Notes: a model not told the origin generated them from the sequence alone. Counted from the stretch's first letter, positions 31,209 to 40,593 are shown. The stretch: 64,000 nt of DNA from an uncultured Paracoccus sp. (GCF_947496875.1 NZ_CANMEH010000008.1:1-64000), one strand, 5' to 3'. Made by a program: numbers and translations.

Positions 31209-31961
31209 ATGAGCGACGACCGGCCCAGGCAAACCCATTTCGGCTTTCGCGACGTGGACGAGACCGAAAAGGCGGGGCTGGTGCACGGGGTGTTTTCCCG
31301 TGTCGCATCGAAATACGACATCATGAACGACCTGATGAGCGTCGGCGTCCACCGGCTGTGGAAGACGGCGATGATGGATTGGCTGGCGCCGCGCGCGGGC
31401 CAGCACCTGCTGGACGTCGCGGGCGGCACCGGCGACATCGCCTTCCGCTTTCTGGACCGCGCCCCCACCGCCCGGGTCACCGTCTGCGACATGACCGAGT
31501 CGATGCTGATCGAGGGCCGCAAGCGGGCCGAGGCCGATCGCCTGGCGGACCGCCTGGACTGGGTCACCGGCGACGCGATGGCCCTGCCCTTTGCCGATGC
31601 GAGCTTTGACCGCTACACGATCAGCTTCGGGATCCGCAACGTGACCCGCATCCCCGACGCGCTGGCCGAGGCGTACCGGGTATTGAAGCCGGGCGGCCGT
31701 CTGATGGTGCTGGAATTCTCGCAGCTGCCGGTGCCCGCCATGCAGTGGGCCTATGATCGCTATTCCTTCAACGTCATTCCGCCGCTCGGGCAGCTGGTCG
31801 CCCAGGACCGCGACAGCTACCAGTACCTGGTCGAATCGATCCGCCGCTTTCCCGATCAGGAGCGCTTTGCGCAGATGATCCGCGCGGCCGGGTTCGACCG
31901 GGTCCAGTATCGCAACCTGTCGATGGGAATCGCCGCGCTGCATTCCGGATGGAAGCTCTGA
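31209..31961 (+). CDS. ubiE: UbiE/MenG C-methyltransferase
   Basis: 250-residue SAM-dependent methyltransferase for ubiquinone (and menaquinone) synthesis. Motifs: [17 protein letters not shown], the SAM loop [13 protein letters not shown], and the later [11 protein letters not shown] and [12 protein letters not shown]. Start at 31209 ([13 protein letters not shown]) is supported by family alignment. ubiB starts 4 bases after its stop, a common ubiE-ubiB pair. Confidence 0.95.
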   Translation: MSDDRPRQTHFGFRDVDETEKAGLVHGVFSRVASKYDIMNDLMSVGVHRLWKTAMMDWLAPRAGQHLLDVAGGTGDIAFRFLDRAPTARVTVCDMTESMLIEGRKRAEADRLADRLDWVTGDAMALPFADASFDRYTISFGIRNVTRIPDALAEAYRVLKPGGRLMVLEFSQLPVPAMQWAYDRYSFNVIPPLGQLVAQDRDSYQYLVESIRRFPDQERFAQMIRAAGFDRVQYRNLSMGIAALHSGWKL

Positions 31962-31965
31962 CACC

Positions 31966-33498
31966 ATGCGCGGTCCCCACAACATCTGGCGCCTGATCCG
32001 GACCGGCGCCACGTTCGAACGCACCGGCGCCATGGGCGCGGCGCTTGACGCGATGGCCGCCCCGGCCCGGGTGCGGCTGGCCGCACGGGTGCTGGGCTGG
32101 CCATTCGCGTGGCTGGGCTATCCCGGCGATCCGGCCCTGCCGCCGGTCACCCGCGCGATCACCGCGCTGGGGCCCGCCTACATCAAGTTCGGGCAGATCC
32201 TGTCGACCCGCCCCGATGTCGTGGGTGCGGAAATGGCTGCGCAGTTGCGGATGCTGCAGGATCGCCTGCCGCCCTTCCCCACCCCGATCGCGCGCAGGAT
32301 GATCGAGGCGGAGCTGGGGCACCCGGTCGAGACCCTGTTCACCGATTTCTCGGAACCGGTGGCCGCAGCCTCGATCGCGCAGGTGCATTACGCCCGGCGG
32401 GCCGAGGACGGGGCCGAGGTCGCGGTCAAGGTGCTGCGCCCGGGGATCGAGGCTGCGTTCCGCCGCGACATCGACGCCTTCCACGTGGCCGCCAACCTGA
32501 TCGAGCGGCTGTCGCCCTCCAGCCGACGGCTGCGGCCGCGCGACGTGGTCAAGCATTTCGAATCCGTGGTCCTCGGCGAACTGGACCTGCGGCTGGAGGC
32601 GGCTTCGTCGTCCGAGTTCGCCGAGAACACCAAGGGTGACCCGGGATTTTCCGTGCCGGAACCGCACTGGGCGCTGTCATCCCGGCGGGTGATGACCAGC
32701 GACTGGGTGCACGGCATCCCGATGGGCGACGTGGACGCGATCCGCGCCGCCGGTCACGACACCACCGCCATCGCCACGCGCATGATCCAGCTGTTTCTCA
32801 GCCACGCGCTGCGCGACGGGTTCTTTCACGCCGACATGCATCAGGGCAATCTGCGGGTGGCGGCGAATGGCGACATCGTCGCCTTCGATTTCGGGATTAT
32901 GGGCGAGATCGACGAATACACCCGGCGGGTTTACGCGGAAATCCTGTACGGCTTCATCCAGCGCGACTATCGCCGGGTCGCGCGGGTGCATTTCGAGGCC
33001 GGCTACGTGCCCCGGGACCGCAACATGGCCCAGTTCGCCCGCGCCCTGCGCGCCGTGGGCGAGCCGATCTTCGGTGCCGATGCCAGCCGGATCTCGATGG
33101 GGAACCTGCTGTCCTACCTATTCGAGGTGACCGAACGCTTCGGCATGCAGACCCGGACAGAGCTGATCCTGCTGCAGCGCACCATGGTCGTGGTCGAAGG
33201 GGTGGCCCGGTCGCTCGACCCGCAGATCAACATGTGGACGGCGGCACGTCCGGCGGTGGAACCCTATATCCGGGACAATCTGGGCCCGCGCGCCGCCGCC
33301 CATGACCTGTCCCGCGCGGTCCGGGCGCTCGGCCATTACGGACCCAAGCTGCCGGACCTGATCGACCAGGCGATGGACCGGCTGACGGAACCGTCGCCCC
33401 CGGTCCGCGTGAAGGTGCGCCGCGGCCTGCCCTGGCCCGCGGCGTCGGCGGCCCTGGTCGCGGCGGGGGTGCTGGTCGGGCTGGTTTTTGCGTCATGA
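31966..33498 (+). CDS. ubiB: UbiB, ubiquinone-biosynthesis kinase-like ATPase
   Basis: 510-residue ABC1/ADCK-type protein needed for ubiquinone synthesis, acting at the inner membrane. The hallmark KxGQ motif is KFGQ at 74-77, the alanine-rich nucleotide loop is AAASIAQVH, the ion-pair lysine is in VAVKV (155), and the catalytic and metal loops are HADMHQGN (288-295) and FDFG (307-310). One or two hydrophobic helices lie at the C-terminal end, as usual. Its stop overlaps the next gene by 4 bases. Confidence 0.95.
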   Translation: MRGPHNIWRLIRTGATFERTGAMGAALDAMAAPARVRLAARVLGWPFAWLGYPGDPALPPVTRAITALGPAYIKFGQILSTRPDVVGAEMAAQLRMLQDRLPPFPTPIARRMIEAELGHPVETLFTDFSEPVAAASIAQVHYARRAEDGAEVAVKVLRPGIEAAFRRDIDAFHVAANLIERLSPSSRRLRPRDVVKHFESVVLGELDLRLEAASSSEFAENTKGDPGFSVPEPHWALSSRRVMTSDWVHGIPMGDVDAIRAAGHDTTAIATRMIQLFLSHALRDGFFHADMHQGNLRVAANGDIVAFDFGIMGEIDEYTRRVYAEILYGFIQRDYRRVARVHFEAGYVPRDRNMAQFARALRAVGEPIFGADASRISMGNLLSYLFEVTERFGMQTRTELILLQRTMVVVEGVARSLDPQINMWTAARPAVEPYIRDNLGPRAAAHDLSRAVRALGHYGPKLPDLIDQAMDRLTEPSPPVRVKVRRGLPWPAASAALVAAGVLVGLVFAS

Positions 33499-33794
33499 TG
33501 CCGTCAAGCCAGCGTCAGGCTCGGCCGTTCGGCGACATCGCCGACAGACTCGTGTGGCACCGTAGTCAGGAGGGGCTGGATCAGCGCACCTATGCAGAGC
33601 GGGCCGGGCTGAAGCGGACGCAACTGTCCAACTGGGAATCGGGTAGCTATCGCCTGTCGAATGATGGGGCCTTGGCGCTTCGGACTACATACGGGTTGTC
33701 GTTGGACTTCATCTACGCTGGCAGCGCGGACAGCTTGCCAATGAGCTTGCGCGCAGCGTGGTTGTCGGGACCGCAGGTCGAAATCGCCATCTAG
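33495..33794 (+). CDS. small XRE-family regulator
   Basis: 99 residues with one helix-turn-helix of the XRE/Cro type (LDQRTYAERAGLKRTQLSNWESG). Overlaps ubiB by 4 bases (ATGA), so it could be translated from the ubiE-ubiB message; ATG at 33498 is an alternative. Codon use differs from its neighbours: several TTG, AGA, ACA and CGT codons in a short gene, in a region otherwise dominated by G/C-ending codons. That points to a recent arrival that landed at the end of ubiB. Target unknown. Confidence 0.75.
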   Translation: MMPSSQRQARPFGDIADRLVWHRSQEGLDQRTYAERAGLKRTQLSNWESGSYRLSNDGALALRTTYGLSLDFIYAGSADSLPMSLRAAWLSGPQVEIAI

Positions 33795-33848
33795 CCCGGC
33801 TTACCGCCGGCGTTGCAAGCCGGCGAAATGCGACGGACCAGAAAGGCT

Positions 33849-33877
33849 TTGACAAGCCTGACTGTAATTGTCAGATT
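33849..33877 (+). promoter_or_regulatory. RirA-type iron box and promoter of hemP
   Basis: The dyad CTGACTGTAATTGTCAG (33858-33874) contains TGA-N9-TCA (33859-33873), the pattern of the RirA iron-responsive operator in alphaproteobacteria. A consensus -35 TTGACA (33849-33854) is followed by a weak -10 near 33871-33877, so the box would sit between and over the promoter elements. It lies 32 bases before the hemP start. Confidence 0.55.
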
Positions 33878-33905
33878 TCAGCGAGGCTCAGGAAGGATCG
33901 CTGAA

Positions 33906-34079
33906 ATGACCATCAACCCGCCCGATTTCTCAACCCTCCCCGACATCCGGCTGGCGAAGGTGCCGGTGCATGACGCCGCGGCGCTGACCCAGGGCGGCAA
34001 CCAGGCGCTGATCGCCCTGGGGGATCAGCTCTACAACCTGCGGATCACGCGGGCCGGAAAGCTGATCCTGACCAAGTGA
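33906..34079 (+). CDS. hemP: hemin uptake protein HemP
   Basis: 57-residue protein of the HemP family, linked to haem and iron acquisition. The family core is at the C-terminus: ALIALGDQLYNLRITRAGKLILTK-like sequence with the near-invariant LRxTRxxKLILTK end. The start at 33906 has GGAAGGA about 10 bases upstream; a longer in-frame start at 33813 would put the promoter and operator inside the gene. Preceded by a RirA-type box, consistent with induction under low iron. Convergent with the pseudouridine synthase gene. Confidence 0.85.
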   Translation: MTINPPDFSTLPDIRLAKVPVHDAAALTQGGNQALIALGDQLYNLRITRAGKLILTK

Positions 34080-34092
34080 CGGGCGGGCGCGT

Positions 34093-36318
34093 TCAGCGCC
34101 CAATCCCACCGCCGCCCGGTCCGCGCGGCTTTCCCGCTCCGCCACCGGGACGCGGACCGCGGGGTCCCGATCCGCCGGGACGCGTCCCCGCCGGCTTGCC
34201 ACCGGGCCGCGGTCCCGACCTGTCCCCACGATATCCACCCGGTTTCCCACCGGGCTTGCTCGCCGGTTTTCCACCGGGTTGTCCACCGGCCGGTCGGTCG
34301 GCGCGGGGGCCGGATGTGCTGCGCGGGCCGGCGCCGCCGGGCTTCGCGAAACGATCCCGGGTGCCCGCCGGGCGGTCACCCGGGCCACGACCTGACTCGC
34401 CGCGACCGCCCTGCCAGCCACCCTCGGTCTTTGCGCCGCGGGCCGCCGGCTTGCCGGCAAAGCCGGCGGCCCGCGGCGCACGCGGCGCGTCGCCCTCGAC
34501 GCGTGACTCGGACCGGCGCTGCTGGCTGCGCGCGCCGTCCTGACCGCCGTCCCGTGGTCGCCCATCCTGCGCCGGCTTTGCGTAGCCGGATCGCGGCCGA
34601 TCCCCAAACCCGCCGCTGTTGCCGCCGGTTCTCGGCTTGCGGTCACGGCTGTCGGCATCGCGGCTGCGGTCCGGTCGCGGCGCACCTGATACGGCCCGGC
34701 TGTCCCGGGAGCTTTTGCCTGCCCCGCCATCGCCCGGGCCACGGGCCGTCCGGCTTGCTCCCTCGGCCGGCCGCGCGGGCCGGGGGCCATAGCTCCGGTC
34801 CCGCTCGCCCCAGGGGGCCCGCGCCGGTCCGCCCTGCCCGCCGGTGCGGGGCTTGCCGTGCGACGCACCGGCACTTCCATGCCGGGGCTTGCGCGTGAAC
34901 CCGCCCTCCGGTCGCGCCGGCCGGCCGTCATCCCGTTCGGCCGATCCGCCCTGTCCGCCGCGGGGCGGGCGGGCCCCGCCGCGATCCGCAGCGCGGTCGT
35001 CGCCCGTCCGGGGTGGCCGGTCACCGCGCTCGGGGCGATCGCCGCGCGCCGGGCGATCCTGCGGCGAAGACCGATCTCGACCGCCCGGATGCGCCGGCCG
35101 GTCGCCCTGCGTCTCGGCCGCGCCCCGACGCGCCCCTCGGCTGTGCGGCAGTTCCTCGGCGTCGCCGGTCAGCAGGCCGCCCAGCTGGTCGCGCAGGACC
35201 CGGCGCTTGATCTCGCGCACCTCGTTCTCCTCCAGCCCTTCCAGTCGAAAGGGCCCGTAGCCGATCCGGATCAGCCTGTTCACCTGCAGGCCGACATGCG
35301 CCATGGCGCGCCGGATCTCGCGGTTGCGGCCCTCGCGGATGCCGACCGTCAGCCAGGCATTGGCGCCCTTCTGGCTGTCCAGGCGGATCTCCATGGGCTG
35401 GAATTCCTCGCCGTCGATCACGGCGCCGCGGCGCAGCGGGTCGAAGGTCAGCTCGCTGGGATTGCCGTTCACCCGCACCCGATAGCGGCGCAGCCAGCCC
35501 GTCGCGGGCAGTTCCAGCCGGCGTTTCAACTCGCCGTCGTTGGTCAGCAGCAGTAGCCCTTCGGAATTGATGTCCAGCCGGCCGATGCTCATCACCCGCG
35601 GCAGGTCGCGCGGCAGCGCGTCGAATACGGTCTGCCGCCCCTTCTCGTCCGATTCGGACGTCACCAGCCCCAGCGGTTTGTAGTAGAGCCACAGCCGCGT
35701 TTCCTGCGGCGCCTCCATCGGCTTGCCGTCCACCCTGATCCGGTCGCTTGGCAAGATGTCCAGCGCAGGCGAAGTGATCTTCTCGCCGTTCACCGTCACC
35801 CGCCCCTCGACGATCATCCGCTCGGCCTCGCGCCGGCTGGCCACCCCGGCCCGGGCCATCATCTTGGCGATCCGCTCGCCCCCGGACGTGACCCGTTCAG
35901 CCGGGCGCCGGGTCGGCCCGGGCTCGCCCTCGGCCGGGCTGGCGTCGGCAGACCCGTCGTCGTGGGCATCTTCATCATCGACGGGATCGACGGGCGGCGC
36001 AGTGGACTCGGCTTCTCCGTCCACGCTGTCGTCCGAAACGCTGTCGTCGTCCTGTACCTCGTGCTCGGCCGCAAACGGCTCCACATCCGGCAACTGCGTG
36101 TCGACATGCTCGGACGCGTCGGCGGGCTCGACGAGATCGTCAGGGCTCACATTGGCAATCCGCTCCCTGGCCGGGTCGCCTGACGGCTCGGCGCCGTCGC
36201 TGGCGGTCTGTTCCGCCGACTGCTCCGAAGCGCGATCCGGCGCCTCGTCGTTGGTCCGGATCGTGGGCTCCTCTGCGGCCGGTTCTTGCGTCGGTTCGTC
36301 GGGGGTCTGGTCGGTCAT
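34093..36318 (-). CDS. RsuA/RluB-family 23S rRNA pseudouridine synthase with long basic tail
   Basis: 741 residues, of which only about 240 are the enzyme. Residues 1-145 are an acidic, disordered leader. An S4 RNA-binding domain follows at about 147-190 (RIAKMMARAGVASRREAERMI). The synthase domain has catalytic Asp249 in SIGRLDINSEGLLLLTNDG and the GRNREIRRAMAHVG motif. From about 393 to the end there are about 350 residues of Arg/Gly/Pro/Asp/Ser-rich sequence (repeated GDRP, GGRP, RPGG types), likely an RNA-binding disordered tail. Start at 36318 has CAGGAG upstream. Probable target is helix 89 uridine of 23S rRNA, as for RluB. Confidence 0.88.
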   Translation of the reverse strand: MTDQTPDEPTQEPAAEEPTIRTNDEAPDRASEQSAEQTASDGAEPSGDPARERIANVSPDDLVEPADASEHVDTQLPDVEPFAAEHEVQDDDSVSDDSVDGEAESTAPPVDPVDDEDAHDDGSADASPAEGEPGPTRRPAERVTSGGERIAKMMARAGVASRREAERMIVEGRVTVNGEKITSPALDILPSDRIRVDGKPMEAPQETRLWLYYKPLGLVTSESDEKGRQTVFDALPRDLPRVMSIGRLDINSEGLLLLTNDGELKRRLELPATGWLRRYRVRVNGNPSELTFDPLRRGAVIDGEEFQPMEIRLDSQKGANAWLTVGIREGRNREIRRAMAHVGLQVNRLIRIGYGPFRLEGLEENEVREIKRRVLRDQLGGLLTGDAEELPHSRGARRGAAETQGDRPAHPGGRDRSSPQDRPARGDRPERGDRPPRTGDDRAADRGGARPPRGGQGGSAERDDGRPARPEGGFTRKPRHGSAGASHGKPRTGGQGGPARAPWGERDRSYGPRPARPAEGASRTARGPGDGGAGKSSRDSRAVSGAPRPDRSRDADSRDRKPRTGGNSGGFGDRPRSGYAKPAQDGRPRDGGQDGARSQQRRSESRVEGDAPRAPRAAGFAGKPAARGAKTEGGWQGGRGESGRGPGDRPAGTRDRFAKPGGAGPRSTSGPRADRPAGGQPGGKPASKPGGKPGGYRGDRSGPRPGGKPAGTRPGGSGPRGPRPGGGAGKPRGPGGGGIGR
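34432..34480. repeat. 49-base perfect hairpin inside the pseudouridine synthase gene
   Basis: Two 21-base arms (34432-34452 and 34460-34480) are exact reverse complements around a seven-base spacer GCCGGCA. The left arm begins TGCGCCGCGGGCC. It is wholly within the coding sequence of the tail (about codons 613-629). Confidence 0.8.
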
Positions 36319-36452
36319 GGCGATCTCCTGGCGCATCGCTGCGATGGCAAGCGGCTGTGATAGCCTCAACGCCCAGGCGGCGAAAGCGGTTCTGCCCGCG
36401 AAAGGCGCCCGTCGCGCTTGTGCCGCTGCGGCCTGCAGGGCAAGCACCGGTC

Positions 36453-36902
36453 ATGATGTTTCGCAGCCACATGCCGCAGGCGCTGGCCGAGGCGCGCGCC
36501 GCCGCCCGTCGGGGCGAGGTGCCGGTGGGCGCGGTCCTGTGCGATGCGGCCGGACAGGTCGTCGCCGCGGCCGGCAACCGCACCCGCGAACTGGCCGATC
36601 CCACGGCGCATGCCGAGATCCTGGCGATCCGTGCGGCCTGTGTCGCGGCCGGGTCCGAGCGCCTGCCGGGCCACAGCCTGTGGGTCACGCTGGAACCCTG
36701 CCCGATGTGCGCGGCGGCGATTTCGGCCGCGCGGATCGCCACACTCTATTACGGCGCCACCGACCCGCGGATGGGCGGTGTGGTGCATGGGGCCAGGGTC
36801 TTCGACCACCCGCAGTGCCATCATCGACCCAGGATCTATAACGGGCTTGCCGCGACCGAGTCGCAGCTATTGCTGAGGCAGTTCTTCGCGCAGCGCCGCT
36901 GA
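36453..36902 (+). CDS. tadA: tRNA adenosine(34) deaminase
   Basis: 149-residue zinc deaminase making inosine at the wobble position of tRNA-Arg(ACG). Zinc/catalytic motifs HAE (53-55) and PCPMC (82-86) are intact. ATG at 36453 or 36456 are both possible starts. Divergent from the pseudouridine synthase gene; 58 bases before pyc. Confidence 0.93.
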   Translation: MMFRSHMPQALAEARAAARRGEVPVGAVLCDAAGQVVAAAGNRTRELADPTAHAEILAIRAACVAAGSERLPGHSLWVTLEPCPMCAAAISAARIATLYYGATDPRMGGVVHGARVFDHPQCHHRPRIYNGLAATESQLLLRQFFAQRR

Positions 36903-36960
36903 CGGTTGCGCCGCGACCGGGTTTGTCAGAAAGCTGCCGCCACCAGAAGGGGACCATTGC

Positions 36961-39900
36961 ATGTTCAACAAGATCCTTGTCGCCAACCGTGGCGAGATCG
37001 CCATCCGGGTCCTGCGCGCGGCCAACGAACTGGGCAAGCGCACCGTCGCGATCTACGCCGAGGAAGACAAGCTGAGCCTGCACCGCTTCAAGGCGGACGA
37101 GGCCTACCGGGTCGGCGAGGGGCTGGGTCCGGTGGCGGCCTATCTGTCGATCCCCGACATCATCCGGGTGGCGCGCGACGCAGGGGCGGACGCGATCCAT
37201 CCCGGCTATGGGTTGCTGTCCGAAAACCCGGACTTCGTGGACGCCTGTACCGCCGCCGGCATCGTCTTCATCGGGCCGACCGCGGACACCATGCGGGCCC
37301 TGGGCGACAAGGCCAGCGCGCGGCAGGTCGCGATCGAGGCAGGCGTTCCCGTCATTCCGGCAACCGACGTGCTGGGTGATGATTTCGACTCGATCCGCGC
37401 GCAGGCCGAGGCGGTCGGCTATCCGCTGATGCTCAAGGCGTCCTGGGGCGGCGGCGGCCGGGGCATGCGCCCGATCCTGGGCCCCGAGGAACTGGCCGAG
37501 AAGGTCCGCGAGGGCCGGCGCGAGGCCGAAGCCGCGTTCGGCAATGGCGAAGGCTACCTCGAAAAGATGATCCAGCGCGCCCGCCACGTCGAGGTGCAGC
37601 TGCTGGGCGATGGCCATGGCGGGCTGTACCACCTGTATGAACGCGACTGCACCGTGCAGCGCCGCAACCAGAAGGTCGTCGAACGCGCCCCGGCCCCCTA
37701 TCTGAGCGAGGAGCAGCGGGCGGAGGTCTGCAACCTTGCCCTGCAGATCGGCCGCGCCGTCGGCTATCGCAATGCCGGCACGGTCGAGTTCCTGCAGGAC
37801 ATCGACAGCGGCGCGTTCTACTTCATCGAGGTCAATCCCCGCGTCCAGGTCGAGCACACGGTCACCGAAGAGGTCACCGGCATCGACATCGTGCAGGCCC
37901 AGATCCGGATCGCCGAGGGTGCGACCCTGGCCGAGGCCACCGGACACGCCGGCCAGGACGCGATCACCCTGTCGGGGCACGCCATCCAGTGCCGGGTCAC
38001 GACCGAGGACCCGCAGAACAACTTCATCCCGGACTACGGCCGCATCACCGCCTACCGCACCGCCACCGGGAACGGCATCAGGCTGGACGGCGGCACCGCC
38101 TACCAGGGCGCGGTCATCACCCGGTTCTATGATTCGCTGCTGGTCAAGGTCACCGCGTGGGCGCAGACCCCCGACCAGGCGATCGCGCGGATGGACCGGG
38201 CGCTGCGGGAATTCCGGGTGCGCGGCGTCGCGACCAACATCGACTTCGTCATCAACCTGCTGAAGCATCCGGTGTTCCTGTCGAACCAGGCCACGACCAA
38301 GTTCATCGACACCACGCCCGAGCTGTTCGACTTCTCGCCCCGGCAGGACCGGGCGACGAAGATCCTGACCTATCTCGCCGACATCACCGTGAACGGGCAT
38401 CCCGAGACCAAGGGCCGTCCGCGTCCGGCCGAGGCAAAGCTGCCCGTACCGCCTGCCCCGCGGCAGGACCCGCCCGAGGGCACGCGGCAGTTGCTTGACC
38501 GCGCGGGCCCGCAGGGCGTGGTGGACTGGCTGTCCCGCCAGCAGCGCGTTCTGCTGACCGACACCACCATGCGCGACGGGCACCAGTCGCTGCTGGCGAC
38601 GCGGATGCGGTCGATCGACATGATCCGGGTCGCCCCGGCCTACGCGGCGAACCTGCCGGGGCTCTTCTCGGTTGAATGCTGGGGCGGCGCGACCTTCGAC
38701 GTGGCCTATCGCTTCCTGCAGGAATGTCCCTGGCAGCGGCTGCGCGACATCCGCGCGGCAATGCCCAACATCATGACGCAGATGCTGCTGCGCGCCTCGA
38801 ACGGGGTGGGCTACACCAACTATCCCGACAACGTGGTGCAGAGCTTCGTGTTGCAGGCGGCGCGGTCCGGCGTCGACGTCTTCCGCGTCTTCGACTCGCT
38901 CAACTGGGTCGAGAACATGCGCGTGGCGATGGACGCCGTGGTGGACTCGGGCAAGGTCTGCGAGGCCGCGATCTGCTATACCGGCGACATCATGGACCCG
39001 GACCGGTCCAAGTATGACCTGGCCTATTACGTGGACATGGGGCGGCAGTTGCGGGACGCGGGCGCGCATCTGCTGGGCGTCAAGGACATGGCGGGGCTGC
39101 TCAAGCCCGCCGCCGCGCGGGTGCTGTTCAAGGCGCTGCGGGACGAGGTCGGCCTGCCCATCCACTTCCACACGCATGACACCAGCGGGCTCAGTGGGGC
39201 CACCGTGCTCGCGGCGGCGGAGTCGGGCGTGGCCATCGTGGACGCGGCCATGGATGCCTTGTCGGGCGGGACCTCGCAGCCCTGCCTCGGGTCCATCGTC
39301 GAGGCGCTGGACGGGACGGACCGCGACACCGGGCTCGACATCGGCGCGATCCGCGAGATCTCAAATTACTGGGAGCGGGTGCGCGACCAGTATTGCGCGT
39401 TCGAGGCCGGCCAGCGCGCGCCGGCGTCCGAGGTGTATCTGCACGAGATGCCCGGCGGCCAGTTCACCAACCTCAAGGCCCAGGCCCGCAGCCTGGGGCT
39501 GGAGGATCGCTGGCACCAGGTGGCCGAGACCTATGCCGAGGTGAATCGCATGTTCGGCGACATCGTGAAGGTCACGCCCTCGTCCAAGGTGGTGGGCGAC
39601 ATGGCGCTGATGATGGTGGCCCAGGGGCTGACGCGGGCCGAGGTCGAGGACCCGGCCGTCGAGGTCGCCTTTCCGGATTCGGTCGTGGACATGATGCGCG
39701 GCAATTTGGGCCAGCCCCCCGGCGGCTGGCCCGAGGCGCTGCAGAAGAAGGTCCTGAAAGGGGAGGCGCCGATCACCGAGCGTCCCGGCGCGCTGATGCC
39801 GCGCGTCGACCTTGCCGCCGCCCGCGCCGAGGTGCAGGCGAAGCTGGACACCGAGCTGGACGACGAGGACTTCAACGGCTGGCTGATGTATCCCAAGGTC

Positions 39901-40389
39901 TTCAGCGACTATGCCGAGCGTCACAAGACCTATGGCCCCGTCCGCACCCTCCCCACGCCGGCCTTCTTCTACGGGATGGAGCCGGCCGAAGAGATCAGCG
40001 TCGAGATCGATCCCGGCAAGACGCTTGAAATCCGGATGCAGACCGTGGGCGAGACCGACGACACGGGCGAGGCCAAGGTGTTCTTCGAGCTGAACGGCCA
40101 GCCGCGCAGCGTCAGGGTGCCGAACCGCGCCGTCCGCGCCACCACCGCGGCCCGGGCCAAGGCCGATCCGTCGAATGCCGGGCATGTCGGCGCGCCAATG
40201 CCGGGCGTGGTGGCGACGGTGGCGGTGCACGCCGGCCAGAAGGTCAATGCCGGCGACATGCTGCTGACCATCGAGGCGATGAAGATGGAAACCGGCATCC
40301 ACGCCGACCGGGCCGCCACCGTCACGGCCGTCCACGTCACCCCCGGCCAGCAGATCGACGCCAAGGACCTGCTGGTCGAACTGGACTGA
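36961..40389 (+). CDS. pyc: pyruvate carboxylase
   Basis: 1142-residue biotin enzyme making oxaloacetate from pyruvate and bicarbonate. Domains in order: biotin carboxylase (about 1-455; start MFNKILVANRGEIAIRV, LKASWGGGGRGM, FIEVNPRVQVEHTVTEE), carboxyltransferase (about 530-800; LLTDTTMRDGHQSLLATRMR, HFHTHDTSG), and the biotinyl domain with EAMKM, biotinylated at Lys1108. Full length and intact. The downstream hairpin ends the transcript. It replenishes the TCA cycle and complements the ethylmalonyl-CoA route. Confidence 0.96.
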   Translation: MFNKILVANRGEIAIRVLRAANELGKRTVAIYAEEDKLSLHRFKADEAYRVGEGLGPVAAYLSIPDIIRVARDAGADAIHPGYGLLSENPDFVDACTAAGIVFIGPTADTMRALGDKASARQVAIEAGVPVIPATDVLGDDFDSIRAQAEAVGYPLMLKASWGGGGRGMRPILGPEELAEKVREGRREAEAAFGNGEGYLEKMIQRARHVEVQLLGDGHGGLYHLYERDCTVQRRNQKVVERAPAPYLSEEQRAEVCNLALQIGRAVGYRNAGTVEFLQDIDSGAFYFIEVNPRVQVEHTVTEEVTGIDIVQAQIRIAEGATLAEATGHAGQDAITLSGHAIQCRVTTEDPQNNFIPDYGRITAYRTATGNGIRLDGGTAYQGAVITRFYDSLLVKVTAWAQTPDQAIARMDRALREFRVRGVATNIDFVINLLKHPVFLSNQATTKFIDTTPELFDFSPRQDRATKILTYLADITVNGHPETKGRPRPAEAKLPVPPAPRQDPPEGTRQLLDRAGPQGVVDWLSRQQRVLLTDTTMRDGHQSLLATRMRSIDMIRVAPAYAANLPGLFSVECWGGATFDVAYRFLQECPWQRLRDIRAAMPNIMTQMLLRASNGVGYTNYPDNVVQSFVLQAARSGVDVFRVFDSLNWVENMRVAMDAVVDSGKVCEAAICYTGDIMDPDRSKYDLAYYVDMGRQLRDAGAHLLGVKDMAGLLKPAAARVLFKALRDEVGLPIHFHTHDTSGLSGATVLAAAESGVAIVDAAMDALSGGTSQPCLGSIVEALDGTDRDTGLDIGAIREISNYWERVRDQYCAFEAGQRAPASEVYLHEMPGGQFTNLKAQARSLGLEDRWHQVAETYAEVNRMFGDIVKVTPSSKVVGDMALMMVAQGLTRAEVEDPAVEVAFPDSVVDMMRGNLGQPPGGWPEALQKKVLKGEAPITERPGALMPRVDLAAARAEVQAKLDTELDDEDFNGWLMYPKVFSDYAERHKTYGPVRTLPTPAFFYGMEPAEEISVEIDPGKTLEIRMQTVGETDDTGEAKVFFELNGQPRSVRVPNRAVRATTAARAKADPSNAGHVGAPMPGVVATVAVHAGQKVNAGDMLLTIEAMKMETGIHADRAATVTAVHVTPGQQIDAKDLLVELD

Positions 40390-40419
40390 ACGGCCGGCGC
40401 GCCGCCCGGCAGGGCGGTA

Positions 40420-40450
40420 CGCCGCTCCGAGGAGCGCAGCGGCGCATTTT
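40420..40450 (+). terminator. terminator of pyc
   Basis: Stem CGCCGCT/AGCGGCG (40420-40426 with 40438-40444), with an inner short CTCC/GGAG pairing, followed by CATTTT. Begins 30 bases after the pyc stop. Confidence 0.65.
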
Positions 40451-40518
40451 CCGCTTGCACCCCGCCGCCGGTTTTCCTAAATCCCCGTCACCGGCGGCGC
40501 AGGCCATCGGGACGGAGC

Positions 40519-40593
40519 GCGGGCGTAGCTCAGGGGTAGAGCATAACCTTGCCAAGGTTAGGGTCGTGAGTTCGAATCTCATCGCCCGCTCCA
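40519..40593 (+). tRNA. tRNA-Gly (GCC)
   Basis: Cloverleaf from GCGGGCGTAGCTCAG to the encoded CCA at 40591-40593. The acceptor stem GCGGGCG/CGCCCGC is perfect, the anticodon loop TTGCCAA gives GCC, and the T loop is TTCGAAT. 75 bases. Confidence 0.97.

Noticed and set aside
36685-39177. Open frame of 830 codons on the minus strand
   Set aside because: It lies antisense across tadA and pyruvate carboxylase and codes for a His/Arg/Gln-rich product with no family resemblance; a shadow caused by high-G+C codon bias.
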